From Actinomyces johnsonii (GTDB lineage: Bacteria; Actinomycetota; Actinomycetes; Actinomycetales; Actinomycetaceae): 64,000 nucleotides of DNA. The stretch is taken from the NCBI RefSeq assembly GCF_006546835.1, contig NZ_VICB01000014.1, positions 1 to 64,000 on the forward strand. The letters are read 5' to 3'. Below the pieces are notes generated by a model. It was not told the DNA's origin and searched no databases. It worked only from the letters and a program-made list of their open reading frames with translations. Each line of letters begins with the position of its first letter. Positions within the stretch are counted from its first letter, which is position 1. Of the stretch, positions 27,199-35,819 are shown piece after piece. The position numbers were made by a program, and so were the translations under genes.

Positions 27199-28038
27199 TC
27201 AGACGATGAGTGCGCGTGCGATGTTGAGCCCCACGAGCACCACCGCGACCGCCACGGTTCCGACGATCCCCACGGTTTGCCGCCTGCCGCGGGGGGCCCA
27301 CGCGTAGACCGCCGCAACGATTCCTCCCACGATGAGCCCGCCGAGGTGCCCCTGCCAGGAGATGTTGGCCCCCAGGAAGGAGATAACGGCGTTGATCGCC
27401 AGGAGCGCCACAATTCCCGAGGTGTCCCGCCCGAAGCGCCGCTGCACCACGAACATAGTGGAGAACAGGCCGAAGACCGCTCCGGAGGCACCCACTGTCA
27501 TCGTGCCCCAGGCGTCGGTGCCCGGCCAGGAGAGCCAGTAGATCGCCGTCGAACCGCCCAGGGCGCTGAGCAGGTAGACGGCGGTGAAGCGCCAGCGCCC
27601 GAGCACCGGCTCGAGGGAACCGCCCAGCACCCATAGGGCCCACATGTTGAAGCCGAGGTGCATGTAGTTCGCGTGGAGGAAGGCGGTCGTCAGGAACCGC
27701 CAGGGCTCACCGGCGGCCACTACCGGCACGAAGGCCAGTCGAGCGTCCAGGGCCGGGGCGAGCACCTGAACGACGTAGGCGGCGACGCACAGGCCGATGA
27801 GCACCTTGGTGACGACGGCGTCGGACACCACGGTCCCGCCCAGCAGTGTGCGCGCCTGACGCCGACCGGCCTGTGACCGGCGAGCGCAGTCCACGCAGTG
27901 CACTCCTACAGTGCTGGGAACCTGACAGGCGGGGCAGGTGGGCCGCTCGCAGCGCTGACAGCGCACGTAGGCCACCGTATCCGGGTGCCGGGGGCACACC
28001 GGTGGCGCCTGCTCAGTGGACGGGTTCGTTGAGGTCAT
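27199..28038 (-). CDS. Rhomboid-family intramembrane serine protease with zinc-binding head
   Basis: A 279-residue membrane protease. The first 50 residues hold paired cysteines (CQRCERPTCPACQ and VHCVDCARR), a B-box-like zinc ribbon common in actinobacterial rhomboids. Six or seven helices follow, with HANYMHLGFNMWALWVLG, the catalytic Ser in GASGAVFG (about 186) and the catalytic His in QGHLGG (about 231). It cleaves membrane-bound substrates that cannot be guessed here. It lies between crgA and cyclophilin, as in other actinobacterial origin regions. Confidence 0.92.
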   Translation of the reverse strand: MTSTNPSTEQAPPVCPRHPDTVAYVRCQRCERPTCPACQVPSTVGVHCVDCARRSQAGRRQARTLLGGTVVSDAVVTKVLIGLCVAAYVVQVLAPALDARLAFVPVVAAGEPWRFLTTAFLHANYMHLGFNMWALWVLGGSLEPVLGRWRFTAVYLLSALGGSTAIYWLSWPGTDAWGTMTVGASGAVFGLFSTMFVVQRRFGRDTSGIVALLAINAVISFLGANISWQGHLGGLIVGGIVAAVYAWAPRGRRQTVGIVGTVAVAVVLVGLNIARALIV

Positions 28039-28101
28039 CGAGTACTCCTGTGTGAATGTTCGAGGGTCGGCGTGCGGTGACAGGTTGAGACTGGGTACGA
28101 C

Positions 28102-28133
28102 GACGCCGCCGGGACACGGGTCCCGACGGCGTC
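28102..28133 (-). terminator. Hairpin after the cyclophilin gene
   Basis: 14-bp arms with one mismatch (28102-28115 and 28120-28133) in the 207-bp spacer between cyclophilin and rhomboid. It most likely ends the cyclophilin transcript. Confidence 0.7.
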
Positions 28134-28245
28134 ACAGGGGCGAATCACACCCGATTCTGGTGGTTCAGTAACAGCTCGGTGGCGGGTCAGTCGCCGGCGG
28201 GCTGCTGACCAACGCTCTGCTCACAACGGCTCAGTTACCCAGTGG

Positions 28246-28776
28246 CTACTCAGTAATGTCCACCGAGGTGATGATGACATCCTGCACCGGGCGGTCGCGC
28301 GGGTCGGTCTCAACGGCGGAGATCGCGTCGACGACGGCGCGGGAGGCCTCGTCGGTGACGGCGCCGAAGATCGTGTGCTTGCCCTGGAGCCACTCGGTGG
28401 GAGCGGTGGTGATGAAGAACTGCGAGCCGTTGGTGCCCTTGCCCAGACGGCGGCCGGCATTGGCCATGGCCAGGACGTAGGGGGCTGCGAAGGTCAGGGA
28501 GGCGTCGATCTCATCGTCGAAGACATAACCGGGGCCGCCGGTACCGGTGCCCAGCGGGTCGCCGCCCTGGATCATGAAACCGGGGATGACGCGGTGGAAG
28601 ATGACGTTGTCGTACAAGGGTGCGTGAGACTCCTCGCCGGTGCGAGGATCCGTCCATGCCTTCTGGCCGGTCGCAAGTCCGACGAAGTTGGAGACGGTCT
28701 CGGGCGCCTGCTCGGGGTAGAGCTCCAGGCGGATATCGCCGAGGTTGGTGTGAAGAGTCGCTTCCATAGAGGCCAT
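28246..28776 (-). CDS. Peptidyl-prolyl cis-trans isomerase, cyclophilin type
   Basis: A 176-residue cytoplasmic cyclophilin without signal peptide. The active-site arginine is in VIFHRVIPGFMIQGGDP; NGSQFFITTAPTEWLQGKHTIFG completes the binding pocket and includes the Trp that confers cyclosporin sensitivity in many members. It catalyses proline isomerisation in folding proteins. The start may be ATG 28776 or, three codons later, 28767; GGGAG upstream suits the former. It is divergent from the gene at 28944. Confidence 0.95.
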   Translation of the reverse strand: MASMEATLHTNLGDIRLELYPEQAPETVSNFVGLATGQKAWTDPRTGEESHAPLYDNVIFHRVIPGFMIQGGDPLGTGTGGPGYVFDDEIDASLTFAAPYVLAMANAGRRLGKGTNGSQFFITTAPTEWLQGKHTIFGAVTDEASRAVVDAISAVETDPRDRPVQDVIITSVDITE

Positions 28777-28943
28777 GGTGGCACGCTCCCACGCCCATCG
28801 GCATGAACCCTGAGCAGTGCGCGTCGCTGTTCACCCCAGGCAAAACGCCTGGACGTCCTGTGCGCCCGATAGCCCAACGGTGCGACCATTAGTGCACGTT
28901 GCACAACGACCGTCTGTATCCGTATCCGACCTGGGAGGCAACC

Positions 28944-29489
28944 ATGTCCTGCCTGACGAAGACATGCTGCGACAAGAAGCTCGACACCACTCATCTGCGC
29001 AAGGAGGCAGCATCCTTCGCCGAGTCCGTCGTCGATCAGGCTGAGCGGGCGGCTCTGTGGGCTGCCCCGCACGTGAGCAGGGCCGCTGAGGAGGTCGCCC
29101 GCGCCGCCAAGGACGCACAGGAGCGTCTGGAGCCGGTGGTGCAGGAGGCTCGCCAGCGGGTTGTCGAGGACTACATTCCTCGCGCGCAGCGCGCCGCCGT
29201 GGCTGCCCAGGCCGCCGCGGGTACGGACGGTACCCTGTCAGAGCGCGCCCAGCGCGTGGCTGTTGCCGCAAAGTCCGCCGCATTGGAGGTTCCCGTGAAG
29301 AAGCAGAAGAAGCACCGCGTGCTCAAGACCCTGGGTTGGCTCGCCGTCGCCGGTGCGGCCGCCGCCGGCGCCTACGTCGTATGGCGTCGTAGCCAGCCGG
29401 TTGAGGACCCGTGGGCCGAGGAGTACTGGGCCGACTCCACCGAGGAGGAGGCCGGCTACGGCATCAGCCCCGAGGATGCCCCGGCCTGA
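28944..29489 (+). CDS. Hypothetical Ala-rich helical protein with one membrane segment
   Basis: A 181-residue protein. The N-terminus MSCLTKTCCDKK has three cysteines, followed by about 100 residues of charged Ala-rich helix (AAEEVARAAKDAQERLEPVV), then a basic KKQKKHR and one hydrophobic segment (TLGWLAVAGAAAAGAYVVW), and an acidic tail. The layout is like the DUF5324-type proteins that lie near cyclophilin genes in other actinobacteria, but I cannot confirm this. GGGAGG precedes the ATG at 28944. A perfect hairpin follows. Confidence 0.7.
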   Translation: MSCLTKTCCDKKLDTTHLRKEAASFAESVVDQAERAALWAAPHVSRAAEEVARAAKDAQERLEPVVQEARQRVVEDYIPRAQRAAVAAQAAAGTDGTLSERAQRVAVAAKSAALEVPVKKQKKHRVLKTLGWLAVAGAAAAGAYVVWRRSQPVEDPWAEEYWADSTEEEAGYGISPEDAPA

Positions 29490-29510
29490 TGGCCACCCAA
29501 ATCCGTCGAT

Positions 29511-29547
29511 GACGGCGCCACGCGGATTCCCACCGCGTGGCGCCGTC
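29511..29547 (+). terminator. Perfect hairpin terminator
   Basis: 15-bp complementary arms (29511-29525 and 29533-29547) and a 7-base loop, 22 bp after the stop codon of the preceding gene. Confidence 0.8.
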
Positions 29548-29606
29548 GCCGTTATCCCGCACGGCGTTCCCGCCCCACTGCCCCGAACCGTAGGTAGCCT
29601 GGGAGC

Positions 29607-30461
29607 ATGTGTGCTCTGTCCGTTCCTGCTCTCGCTCTGACCCGTGGAACCAACGGGGAGGAGGTGCTCATTCCTCAGCTGGGGGTCGGCACCTACAAGG
29701 TTCCCGACGACGAAGCCGAACGGGTCGTCTGCGACGCCCTGGAGGTGGGTTACCGGCACGTCGACACGGCCCAGATGTACGGCAACGAGTCCGGGGTGGG
29801 GCGGGCGATCGCTGTCTGCGGCCTGCCGCGCCGGGACTTGTTCATCACCTCCAAGCTCAACAACCCCAACCATCGGCGCGATGATGCGCTGCGCAGTTTC
29901 GACGCCACCATGGAGGCTTTGGGCCTGGACGTCCTCGATCTGTTCCTCGTCCACTGGCCGCTGGCGGCATCGGCCGGGATCGACCTGGTCGACACCTGGC
30001 GCACCATGATTGAGATCCTCCACAGCGGACGGGTGCGCGCCATCGGCGTATCCAACTTCCAGCCCGAGCACCTGCGCCGGATCGTAGAGGCCACGGACGT
30101 GGTTCCGGCGGTCAACCAGATCGAGTTGCATCCCTGGCTGACTCAGTCCGAGCTGCGCTCAATGCACGCGCAGATGGGCATCGTTACGCAGTCTTGGTCT
30201 CCGTTGGGGCGGGGCAGGCTGCTGGCAGAGCCGACGGTCATGGAGATCGCCGAGGCGCTCGGGGCGAGTCCGGCCCAGGTGATCATCCGATGGCACCTGC
30301 AGAACTCACTGGTGGTTATTCCAAAATCAACTCATCGTGAGCGCCTGGCGGCCAACGCCGACGTCTTCAGTATCACGCTCGACGATACGCAGATGGCGGC
30401 GCTGAACGCTCTGGACCAGGGACTGCGCACCGGGTCCCATCCGGATCAGATTCAGGTGTGA
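29607..30461 (+). CDS. Aldo/keto reductase
   Basis: A 284-residue NADPH-dependent oxidoreductase of the 2,5-diketo-gluconate reductase-like AKR5 branch. The catalytic Asp and Tyr are in HVDTAQMYGNE, Lys in ITSKLNN and His in LFLVHWP. The cofactor loop reads IPKSTHRERLAAN. It forms a TIM barrel in the cytoplasm and reduces small carbonyls; the natural substrate cannot be inferred. It is a single gene, with a hairpin before it and a converging gene after it. Confidence 0.93.
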   Translation: MCALSVPALALTRGTNGEEVLIPQLGVGTYKVPDDEAERVVCDALEVGYRHVDTAQMYGNESGVGRAIAVCGLPRRDLFITSKLNNPNHRRDDALRSFDATMEALGLDVLDLFLVHWPLAASAGIDLVDTWRTMIEILHSGRVRAIGVSNFQPEHLRRIVEATDVVPAVNQIELHPWLTQSELRSMHAQMGIVTQSWSPLGRGRLLAEPTVMEIAEALGASPAQVIIRWHLQNSLVVIPKSTHRERLAANADVFSITLDDTQMAALNALDQGLRTGSHPDQIQV

Positions 30462-30499
30462 TCGACGCTGCTTGGAGCATGCCTGGGCCGCTCCGGCCA

Positions 30500-31261
30500 T
30501 CAGGAGCGGTGGCGGTGGACGCGGAAACCGGGACCGATGTCTCCTGCGGGGACCAGTTCGGCCAGGGCTGCCGGATCCGCCAGGGAGCGCGCGGAGACGA
30601 AGCCGGTGATGGTGTCGACGCCCGCGTCGAAGAGCACGGGGTTGAGCGGCGTTGAGGGACCAACAAGGACCGTGTGCGCGTGGCGGGAGAGCTCGATGAG
30701 CCTGGGCGCGGTCTTATTGACGAAGCTCGATGAGGAGATGAAGACGACGTCGCACTCGGGCAAGACGTACTCGCAGGCGCTGTCCGGCCAGTCGCCGGGC
30801 TGAAGGTTGCGCTCGAGGCAGATGTACTCGCCCGCGGTGGCCAGGGCGGCTTCGGCGAAGGGGAAGTGGCCGATGACTGCGACCTTCTTGCCGACGATCA
30901 TCTCGCGATAGGGGTCGAAGACCTGGCGCCAGGTGATCCCCTCACCGGTGGGCTCGAACCCGTTGGCGGCGGCCGTTTCCTCGCGGGAGTACCAGGAGTT
31001 GATGGCAGCCTGGCCGATGCTGGCTTCGGCGAGGTTCCAGGACTTCACCAGGGCCGCGACGTCGCGCAGCGGGCGGCTCTCCAAAGGCCCCTCCACGAGG
31101 GCCGGACGGCTCTGGACGTCCATGGTCCAGGCCGAGCCGAGGCCGCCGGCGGAATTGAGGACGCGGCTCCAGCGCGGTCCCCGGCCCGCCGCACGCACGA
31201 CGACATCACCGGGCAGTCCGTCGAGAAGCGCATCGTAGATCTCCCACGGGTGAGAAGACAT
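30500..31261 (-). CDS. DUF364 (DUF4213-linked) protein
   Basis: A 253-residue protein with the two-part layout of DUF4213/DUF364 proteins, some of which are thought to bind metal chelates. The N-terminal part has WSRVLNSAGGLGSAWTMD and the C-terminal Rossmann-like part has KKVAVIGHFPFAEAA, CDVVFISSSSFVNKT and GPSTPLNPVLFDAGVDTITGF. No transport genes are adjacent, so the role remains unknown. AAGGTGA lies seven bases before the ATG at 31261. It converges on the aldo/keto reductase gene. Confidence 0.75.
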   Translation of the reverse strand: MSSHPWEIYDALLDGLPGDVVVRAAGRGPRWSRVLNSAGGLGSAWTMDVQSRPALVEGPLESRPLRDVAALVKSWNLAEASIGQAAINSWYSREETAAANGFEPTGEGITWRQVFDPYREMIVGKKVAVIGHFPFAEAALATAGEYICLERNLQPGDWPDSACEYVLPECDVVFISSSSFVNKTAPRLIELSRHAHTVLVGPSTPLNPVLFDAGVDTITGFVSARSLADPAALAELVPAGDIGPGFRVHRHRS

Positions 31262-31526
31262 GAGGGGTCACCTTTCAGTCAGTGCAGCCTACCCACACCC
31301 ATCGTAGGCGGTCCGGGCCATGCACACAGGTTCTCAGGCGGGCCGACACCCCGACAGACGGCCGAGGCACCATGGAATTACTTTTCCACCGGTTCAGAGA
31401 ATATGTGTTCGAGATTTATCCACAATCAGATTACTGTTGCATTGCAAGGCCGCCTGTGTAGCATTTTTCCCACCTACTCAGTGTTAACGTGACGAGGCCC
31501 ATGCCCCTAGTTCGAGGTATTACTCC

Positions 31527-34373
31527 ATGCTTCGCCACGTCTTCACCCATTCAGCCACCACGGAGTCAATGTCGCCACGCCGGTCGCTGAATCGTTCCCG
31601 CAAACACCGTCGGGCGGGTGCTGCTGCTTGTGCGCTGGCTCTAGCCTGGGCGGCACTGGGTACCGTCACGCTGCCAACCCCGCCGGCCGAGGCAGTCAAC
31701 GGCAATCCAGCAGGAGGATCGGGCCGCTTCACCCCCGTCATCGACTGGATCGACTGGACTGAGATGACCGGCACAAGAACGGAGAACTGGACACGAATTC
31801 TGCCCGATGGGGCAACGGGCGTCGCCTGGTCCACCCCGACCCAGGTGTCTAGTGACATATGGCGTACGAGCCGATGCACGATCTCCAACGTCATCACCAC
31901 AAATGTGGGAAAAAATGAACCTAAGCTGACCACACACAAAGGAATCGAGGTCGAATACAATACGGGAAACTGGCGGGGTGACGGGCTGGCGCGTCTTTAC
32001 AATGACGGGTCGAACTACAGCAACGGAGTTGCGACCGGCAACAACTTCCGTTCGAATATGTTGATTGGTATCGCCAATCTTCAAGACTCCGCCACTCACC
32101 AATTCCAGGTGGACTGTAAAGCCTACCTTGTCACCTCTTCCACCAAGCCCGCTAAGAATCAGCTCGATGCCCTTCCCAATAAGGTGGAACTTCCCATGGA
32201 GGGAATGGTTTTTGCCGACGCCGAGAGCTCCAACTGGCAGGGAACCGGCGGTCAGAAAGAATACATCGGCGTCTCTCCCACCCCTTACGACACCAACCGT
32301 GACGTCTCCTACCGTCTACTGGAAACCGCTCAATCGGAATCAGGGTGCAATACCAATTCCTGGGGCGGGCTCATTACGATGTCAACTCCTGTAGGCAACC
32401 GTAACGGTATTAAACTACGCCCGGACGGAGGCGAGTGCAGCGCTCAAGTTAATAGAGGTTACGGTCCATCGTCGGTGATGTTGATCAGTAATATGCAGAG
32501 CGGTTTCGTCGAGGTGCATGGTGGTGGTAAGAGTGCCGTTGCCCTCGGTGTCGTCTCCTACATCGACTATGGTGATGCACCGGAGAGCTACGGCACTGCG
32601 GGCAGCGTTTTCCAGCCCAGTTGGACCGGTGGAAAGCTTTCCGGCTACGACGCACTCGACATCTCTTCTCAGTCCCGACCGGTGGAGGCCGAGAGCGGGA
32701 GTTGGTTCAACCTTTCACAGGCCGCTAGGCAGCAGCACCTTGCTACGGCCGGTCCCGCTGTGGTGCGTTTGGGCAAGTTGACTGATAACGATGAGAGAAT
32801 CGTCTACAGCGCCGACGCCAGCGCAGACGACACCACCGGCGTGGATGACGAGGACGCCCTTCCCACTGACTGGGACCGCGTCATCTGGACCGACATCGGC
32901 AAGCAGTGGAGCCAGCAGATCAGCTGCTCAGGTACCGGCACCAAGGTCGCCGGCTGGGTGGACTGGAATCGGGACGGCTCCTTCTCCGCCGGTGAGCGCT
33001 CCGAGGTAACCTCCTGCTCCAAAGCCGGCAAGGCCACTCTGACCTGGACCGTCCCCCAGGACGCCAAGCGAAGCACTCTCAACGGAGAGGGCGCAGCAAC
33101 CTTCATGCGCCTGCGCATCACCGGCCCACTGGCCAACGGCCAGGCGGCCGAGGATCCTCAGCCCACCGGCATCGCGCTCAACGGAGAGGTCGAGGACCAG
33201 CAGGTTCAGGTCCAGCTCCCCAACCTCACCATGGTCAAGGAGGTGGACAACACCGCAGCCGGATCCCTGGGCCTGTCCGCCAACGACTGGACGCTGACCG
33301 CCTCCCCTAAGACCGGCGCAGAGGTCTCCGGAGCCGGCGGCTTCAGCGCCTCCTACATGCCCCAGGGCAAGACGGTCCTGTCCGAGTCTTCCTCGTCGGC
33401 CAAGTCCGCCGGATACAAGGCCACCGTCACCTGCGCACCGCACCCGAACTCGGACATCAAGACTCCGGCGTCAACCCTCGACGCCGCCTCGAAGACCCTG
33501 GATCTCGCCACCGGCGAGTGGATGAGATGCACGATAGTCAACACGGCCTTACCCGGCCAGGTCGTCTGGAGCAAGGTCGACGACGCCGGCAACGCTCTGG
33601 CCGGTACGGTCTTTACCTTGGCCTCGAGCTCTCTGAATAACGGCCAGGTGGAGGTGAGCGACTGCGCCACCGACAACGGCAAGACCGCTTGCCCTAAGGG
33701 TTCAGTCGATCAGGATCCCCGGGCCGGATACTTCAAGGTCGTGGGACTCACCTGGGGCGAGTACTCCATCACCGAGACCCAGGCACCCGCCGGCTACCAC
33801 ATCTCCGCAGAGACGCTGACCAAGACCCTGGACGGATCGGCGCCCGCCGCAGGCAATGACGACGCCACTCCCACCCTCGACCTGGGCCAGGTCATCAACA
33901 CCCGGATCAAGGGTTCGGTCACCTGGACCAAGACCGATGAGCGGGGCAACGCCATCAAGGGAGCCCAGTGGTCGCTGACCCCTCTCGACTCCAACGGCCG
34001 ACCCCTGCCGAACCAGGCCCGCACCATCGCCGACTGCGTGGGCACCTGCGCCCAGGGCAGTCTGGACACTGATGCGACCCCAGGGGCCTTCAAGCTGGCA
34101 GAGCTGGGTTACGGCTCCTACCAGCTCATTGAGACCAAAGCGCCGACCGGTTACGTCCTCGACGCCACGCCCCGCACCATCACCATCTCCACTCCGGACC
34201 AGGTCGTGGCGCTGGGCAACATCCCCAACCGCAAATCAGCGGTTCCCGCCATCCCCCTCACCGGTGGAAGCGCCGCAACCACCTATCTCATCGCCGGAGG
34301 GGCAGTGCTGGGGATCACGGCGCTGGTCATGGCGATCCAGGCGCACAAACGCCGTCGCGCCCGGGAATCGTGA
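31527..34373 (+). CDS. Cell-wall-anchored surface protein with SpaA-type repeats
   Basis: A 948-residue exported protein. A long basic N-terminus and hydrophobic stretch (AACALALAWAALGTVTLP) ending PAEA form the signal peptide. A large head (about 60-570) includes the pattern YGDAPESYGTA and GWVDWNRDGSF...GEVEDQQV, seen in GEVED/CshA-like adhesins. Two SpaA-type domains follow (VVWSKVDDAGNALAGTVFTL...ETQAPAGYH and VTWTKTDERGNAIKGAQWSL...ETKAPTGYV). The sorting signal is IPLTGG, a variant of LPXTG, then a membrane helix and KRRRARES. It is probably an adhesin or fimbria-associated protein. ATG 31569, preceded by GGAG, is an alternative start. The 31.8-32.5 kb part is visibly AT-richer than its neighbours. 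Confidence 0.85.
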   Translation: MLRHVFTHSATTESMSPRRSLNRSRKHRRAGAAACALALAWAALGTVTLPTPPAEAVNGNPAGGSGRFTPVIDWIDWTEMTGTRTENWTRILPDGATGVAWSTPTQVSSDIWRTSRCTISNVITTNVGKNEPKLTTHKGIEVEYNTGNWRGDGLARLYNDGSNYSNGVATGNNFRSNMLIGIANLQDSATHQFQVDCKAYLVTSSTKPAKNQLDALPNKVELPMEGMVFADAESSNWQGTGGQKEYIGVSPTPYDTNRDVSYRLLETAQSESGCNTNSWGGLITMSTPVGNRNGIKLRPDGGECSAQVNRGYGPSSVMLISNMQSGFVEVHGGGKSAVALGVVSYIDYGDAPESYGTAGSVFQPSWTGGKLSGYDALDISSQSRPVEAESGSWFNLSQAARQQHLATAGPAVVRLGKLTDNDERIVYSADASADDTTGVDDEDALPTDWDRVIWTDIGKQWSQQISCSGTGTKVAGWVDWNRDGSFSAGERSEVTSCSKAGKATLTWTVPQDAKRSTLNGEGAATFMRLRITGPLANGQAAEDPQPTGIALNGEVEDQQVQVQLPNLTMVKEVDNTAAGSLGLSANDWTLTASPKTGAEVSGAGGFSASYMPQGKTVLSESSSSAKSAGYKATVTCAPHPNSDIKTPASTLDAASKTLDLATGEWMRCTIVNTALPGQVVWSKVDDAGNALAGTVFTLASSSLNNGQVEVSDCATDNGKTACPKGSVDQDPRAGYFKVVGLTWGEYSITETQAPAGYHISAETLTKTLDGSAPAAGNDDATPTLDLGQVINTRIKGSVTWTKTDERGNAIKGAQWSLTPLDSNGRPLPNQARTIADCVGTCAQGSLDTDATPGAFKLAELGYGSYQLIETKAPTGYVLDATPRTITISTPDQVVALGNIPNRKSAVPAIPLTGGSAATTYLIAGGAVLGITALVMAIQAHKRRRARES

Positions 34374-34399
34374 GCTGAACGGACTGCCGGGGCGTACCC

Positions 34400-34434
34400 G
34401 ATGGGCCGCAGGCACCCAGTGTCTGCGGCCCATC
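34400..34434. terminator. Terminator after the surface protein gene
   Basis: 12-bp perfect arms GATGGGCCGCAG and CTGCGGCCCATC with an 11-base loop, between the converging surface protein gene and the AraC gene. Confidence 0.8.
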
Positions 34435-34459
34435 TGCATAAATCCTTAAACCGGACTTC

Positions 34460-35308
34460 TCACAGGAGCGGCAGGAGGATATCGGTGACAGCGTCGACAG
34501 GCGAGGTGGAGGCCGGATCGGTGAGGTACTCCTCGACGATCGGATGGTCTCGCGGCTCCTCACCCGAGCTCGGCAGCCACCGACCGTAGAGCCACCGGTA
34601 GGCATCGTGCATCGAAGAGTACGGGCCGATGTAGCGCATGATCGCGTACCGGCCGGCTGGCACTCTCCTTTCGACGAGATCGTGGGGGATCTTCGTGCCA
34701 GGATCGACGACGGCTCCAGCCGCTGAGCGCAGATCAGCCGGGGGAACAGCGTCGGGATCGTCCTCATAGATGGCGACCATCGAGTTCCCGGCCCCCATAC
34801 GGTCTTTGACCCGACTGAATGCCCGGCCGATATCCAGATAGGAACCGCAGTGCTCGGATACGGCAAGTCGATAGCCGGCCCGTTCCTCCACGCGTACCGG
34901 CCATCCCGGCGCCTCTCTCGCCGACGACGTCGAGCCCGAACCGCTGCTCGTCGCCGGTGAGTCGGTCGACGCCGGGCGGCCGCCGGTGCGAAATCGGCCG
35001 GGAGTCGTCCCATAAGAGCGGAGAAAAGCTCGGCTGAAGATCTCGGTACCGGTGAATCCGGCTTTCCAAGCGATCCGCTCTATCGACCATGAGGTCTCGG
35101 TGAGCATGGCGGCCGCCCGCTCCAGGCGGAGACGGCGTACGGCCTGAGCGGCCGTCTCCCCGCGCACCGCTCGGTAGATCCGGTGCCAGTGATAGCGAGA
35201 GAACCCGGAGACGTGAGCGAGGACCTCCAGGCTGAGCTCCTCGTCGAGATGGGCGTAGATGTAGTCGGTGACAACGTCGAGCTGGCGTTGGTACTGCTCA
35301 GCCCTCAT
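34460..35308 (-). CDS. AraC-family regulator with GyrI-like ligand domain
   Basis: A 282-residue regulator of the Rob/SoxS-Rob type. The N-terminal AraC DNA-binding domain (about 1-105) shows ELSLEVLAHVSGFSRYHWHR and SIERIAWKAGFTGTEIFSRAF. A Ser/Thr linker leads to a C-terminal GyrI-like effector domain of about 150 residues (VERRVPAGRYAIMRYIGPYS). Such proteins sense drugs or amphipathic molecules. The start codon overlaps the stop of the GyrI-like gene at 35305-35308, so it is last in an operon with that gene and probably the oxidoreductase. Confidence 0.88.
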   Translation of the reverse strand: MRAEQYQRQLDVVTDYIYAHLDEELSLEVLAHVSGFSRYHWHRIYRAVRGETAAQAVRRLRLERAAAMLTETSWSIERIAWKAGFTGTEIFSRAFLRSYGTTPGRFRTGGRPASTDSPATSSGSGSTSSAREAPGWPVRVEERAGYRLAVSEHCGSYLDIGRAFSRVKDRMGAGNSMVAIYEDDPDAVPPADLRSAAGAVVDPGTKIPHDLVERRVPAGRYAIMRYIGPYSSMHDAYRWLYGRWLPSSGEEPRDHPIVEEYLTDPASTSPVDAVTDILLPLL

Positions 35309-35772
35309 GCGTCCGAAAGGATCCCGATGGACAGGTGAATCGAGCCGTCGGGAGCGTAGTACTCATAGTCAGCGCGATAGTCACGGGCCAGGTCCTCGCG
35401 GGCCCAGACATCCACCCACGCGTCATAGACACTCTCCGGCCGAGCATCAGCCAGCGTGAGGATGTCGCGAGTGGAGTTCGGGATCGTCACAGTCATCTGG
35501 CCAGGGGGAACCGGACCTCCGGCCTCGATACGCCTGCCGATGACGAGAGTGTAAACGCCGTCGACATCGTCGCCGGGAGTCTCGTAGTCGGTATAGACCG
35601 CATAGATGCCGGGGCCGACGCCGGGCTTCTCGGGTGCGAGGAGCCCAACGTCGGCAGCGGCCCGCCAGTGAGGAGGAATGGTTCGGGCCGCCTCGCGGTT
35701 CGATGTTCGAAGAGGCAGGCCAACGACGTCGAAGGAGTCAATCGTTTCTCTCATGCGCTCCATGATGCCCAT
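35305..35772 (-). CDS. Stand-alone GyrI-like effector-binding protein
   Basis: About 155 residues forming one GyrI/SOUL-like effector fold: FDVVGLPLRTSNREAARTIP, GIYAVYTDYETPGDDVDGVY, then DARPESVYDAWVDVWAREDL and a C-terminal YEYYAPDGSIHLSIGI. Members bind small hydrophobic or cationic compounds and may act as sensors or hydrolases. It is coupled by a 4-base overlap to the AraC-GyrI gene. The starts at 35772, 35763 and 35754 are all possible; the last has GGAG close upstream. Confidence 0.8.
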   Translation of the reverse strand: MGIMERMRETIDSFDVVGLPLRTSNREAARTIPPHWRAAADVGLLAPEKPGVGPGIYAVYTDYETPGDDVDGVYTLVIGRRIEAGGPVPPGQMTVTIPNSTRDILTLADARPESVYDAWVDVWAREDLARDYRADYEYYAPDGSIHLSIGILSDA

Positions 35773-35819
35773 ATGGCGCCCAGAGCTCACCGACGATTCT
35801 TGCGGACCTGGGCGGGTCG

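Noticed and set aside
31416-31424. Single perfect DnaA box TTATCCACA upstream of the surface protein gene
   Set aside because: An isolated 9-mer in an AT-rich spacer is expected by chance; no second box is nearby.
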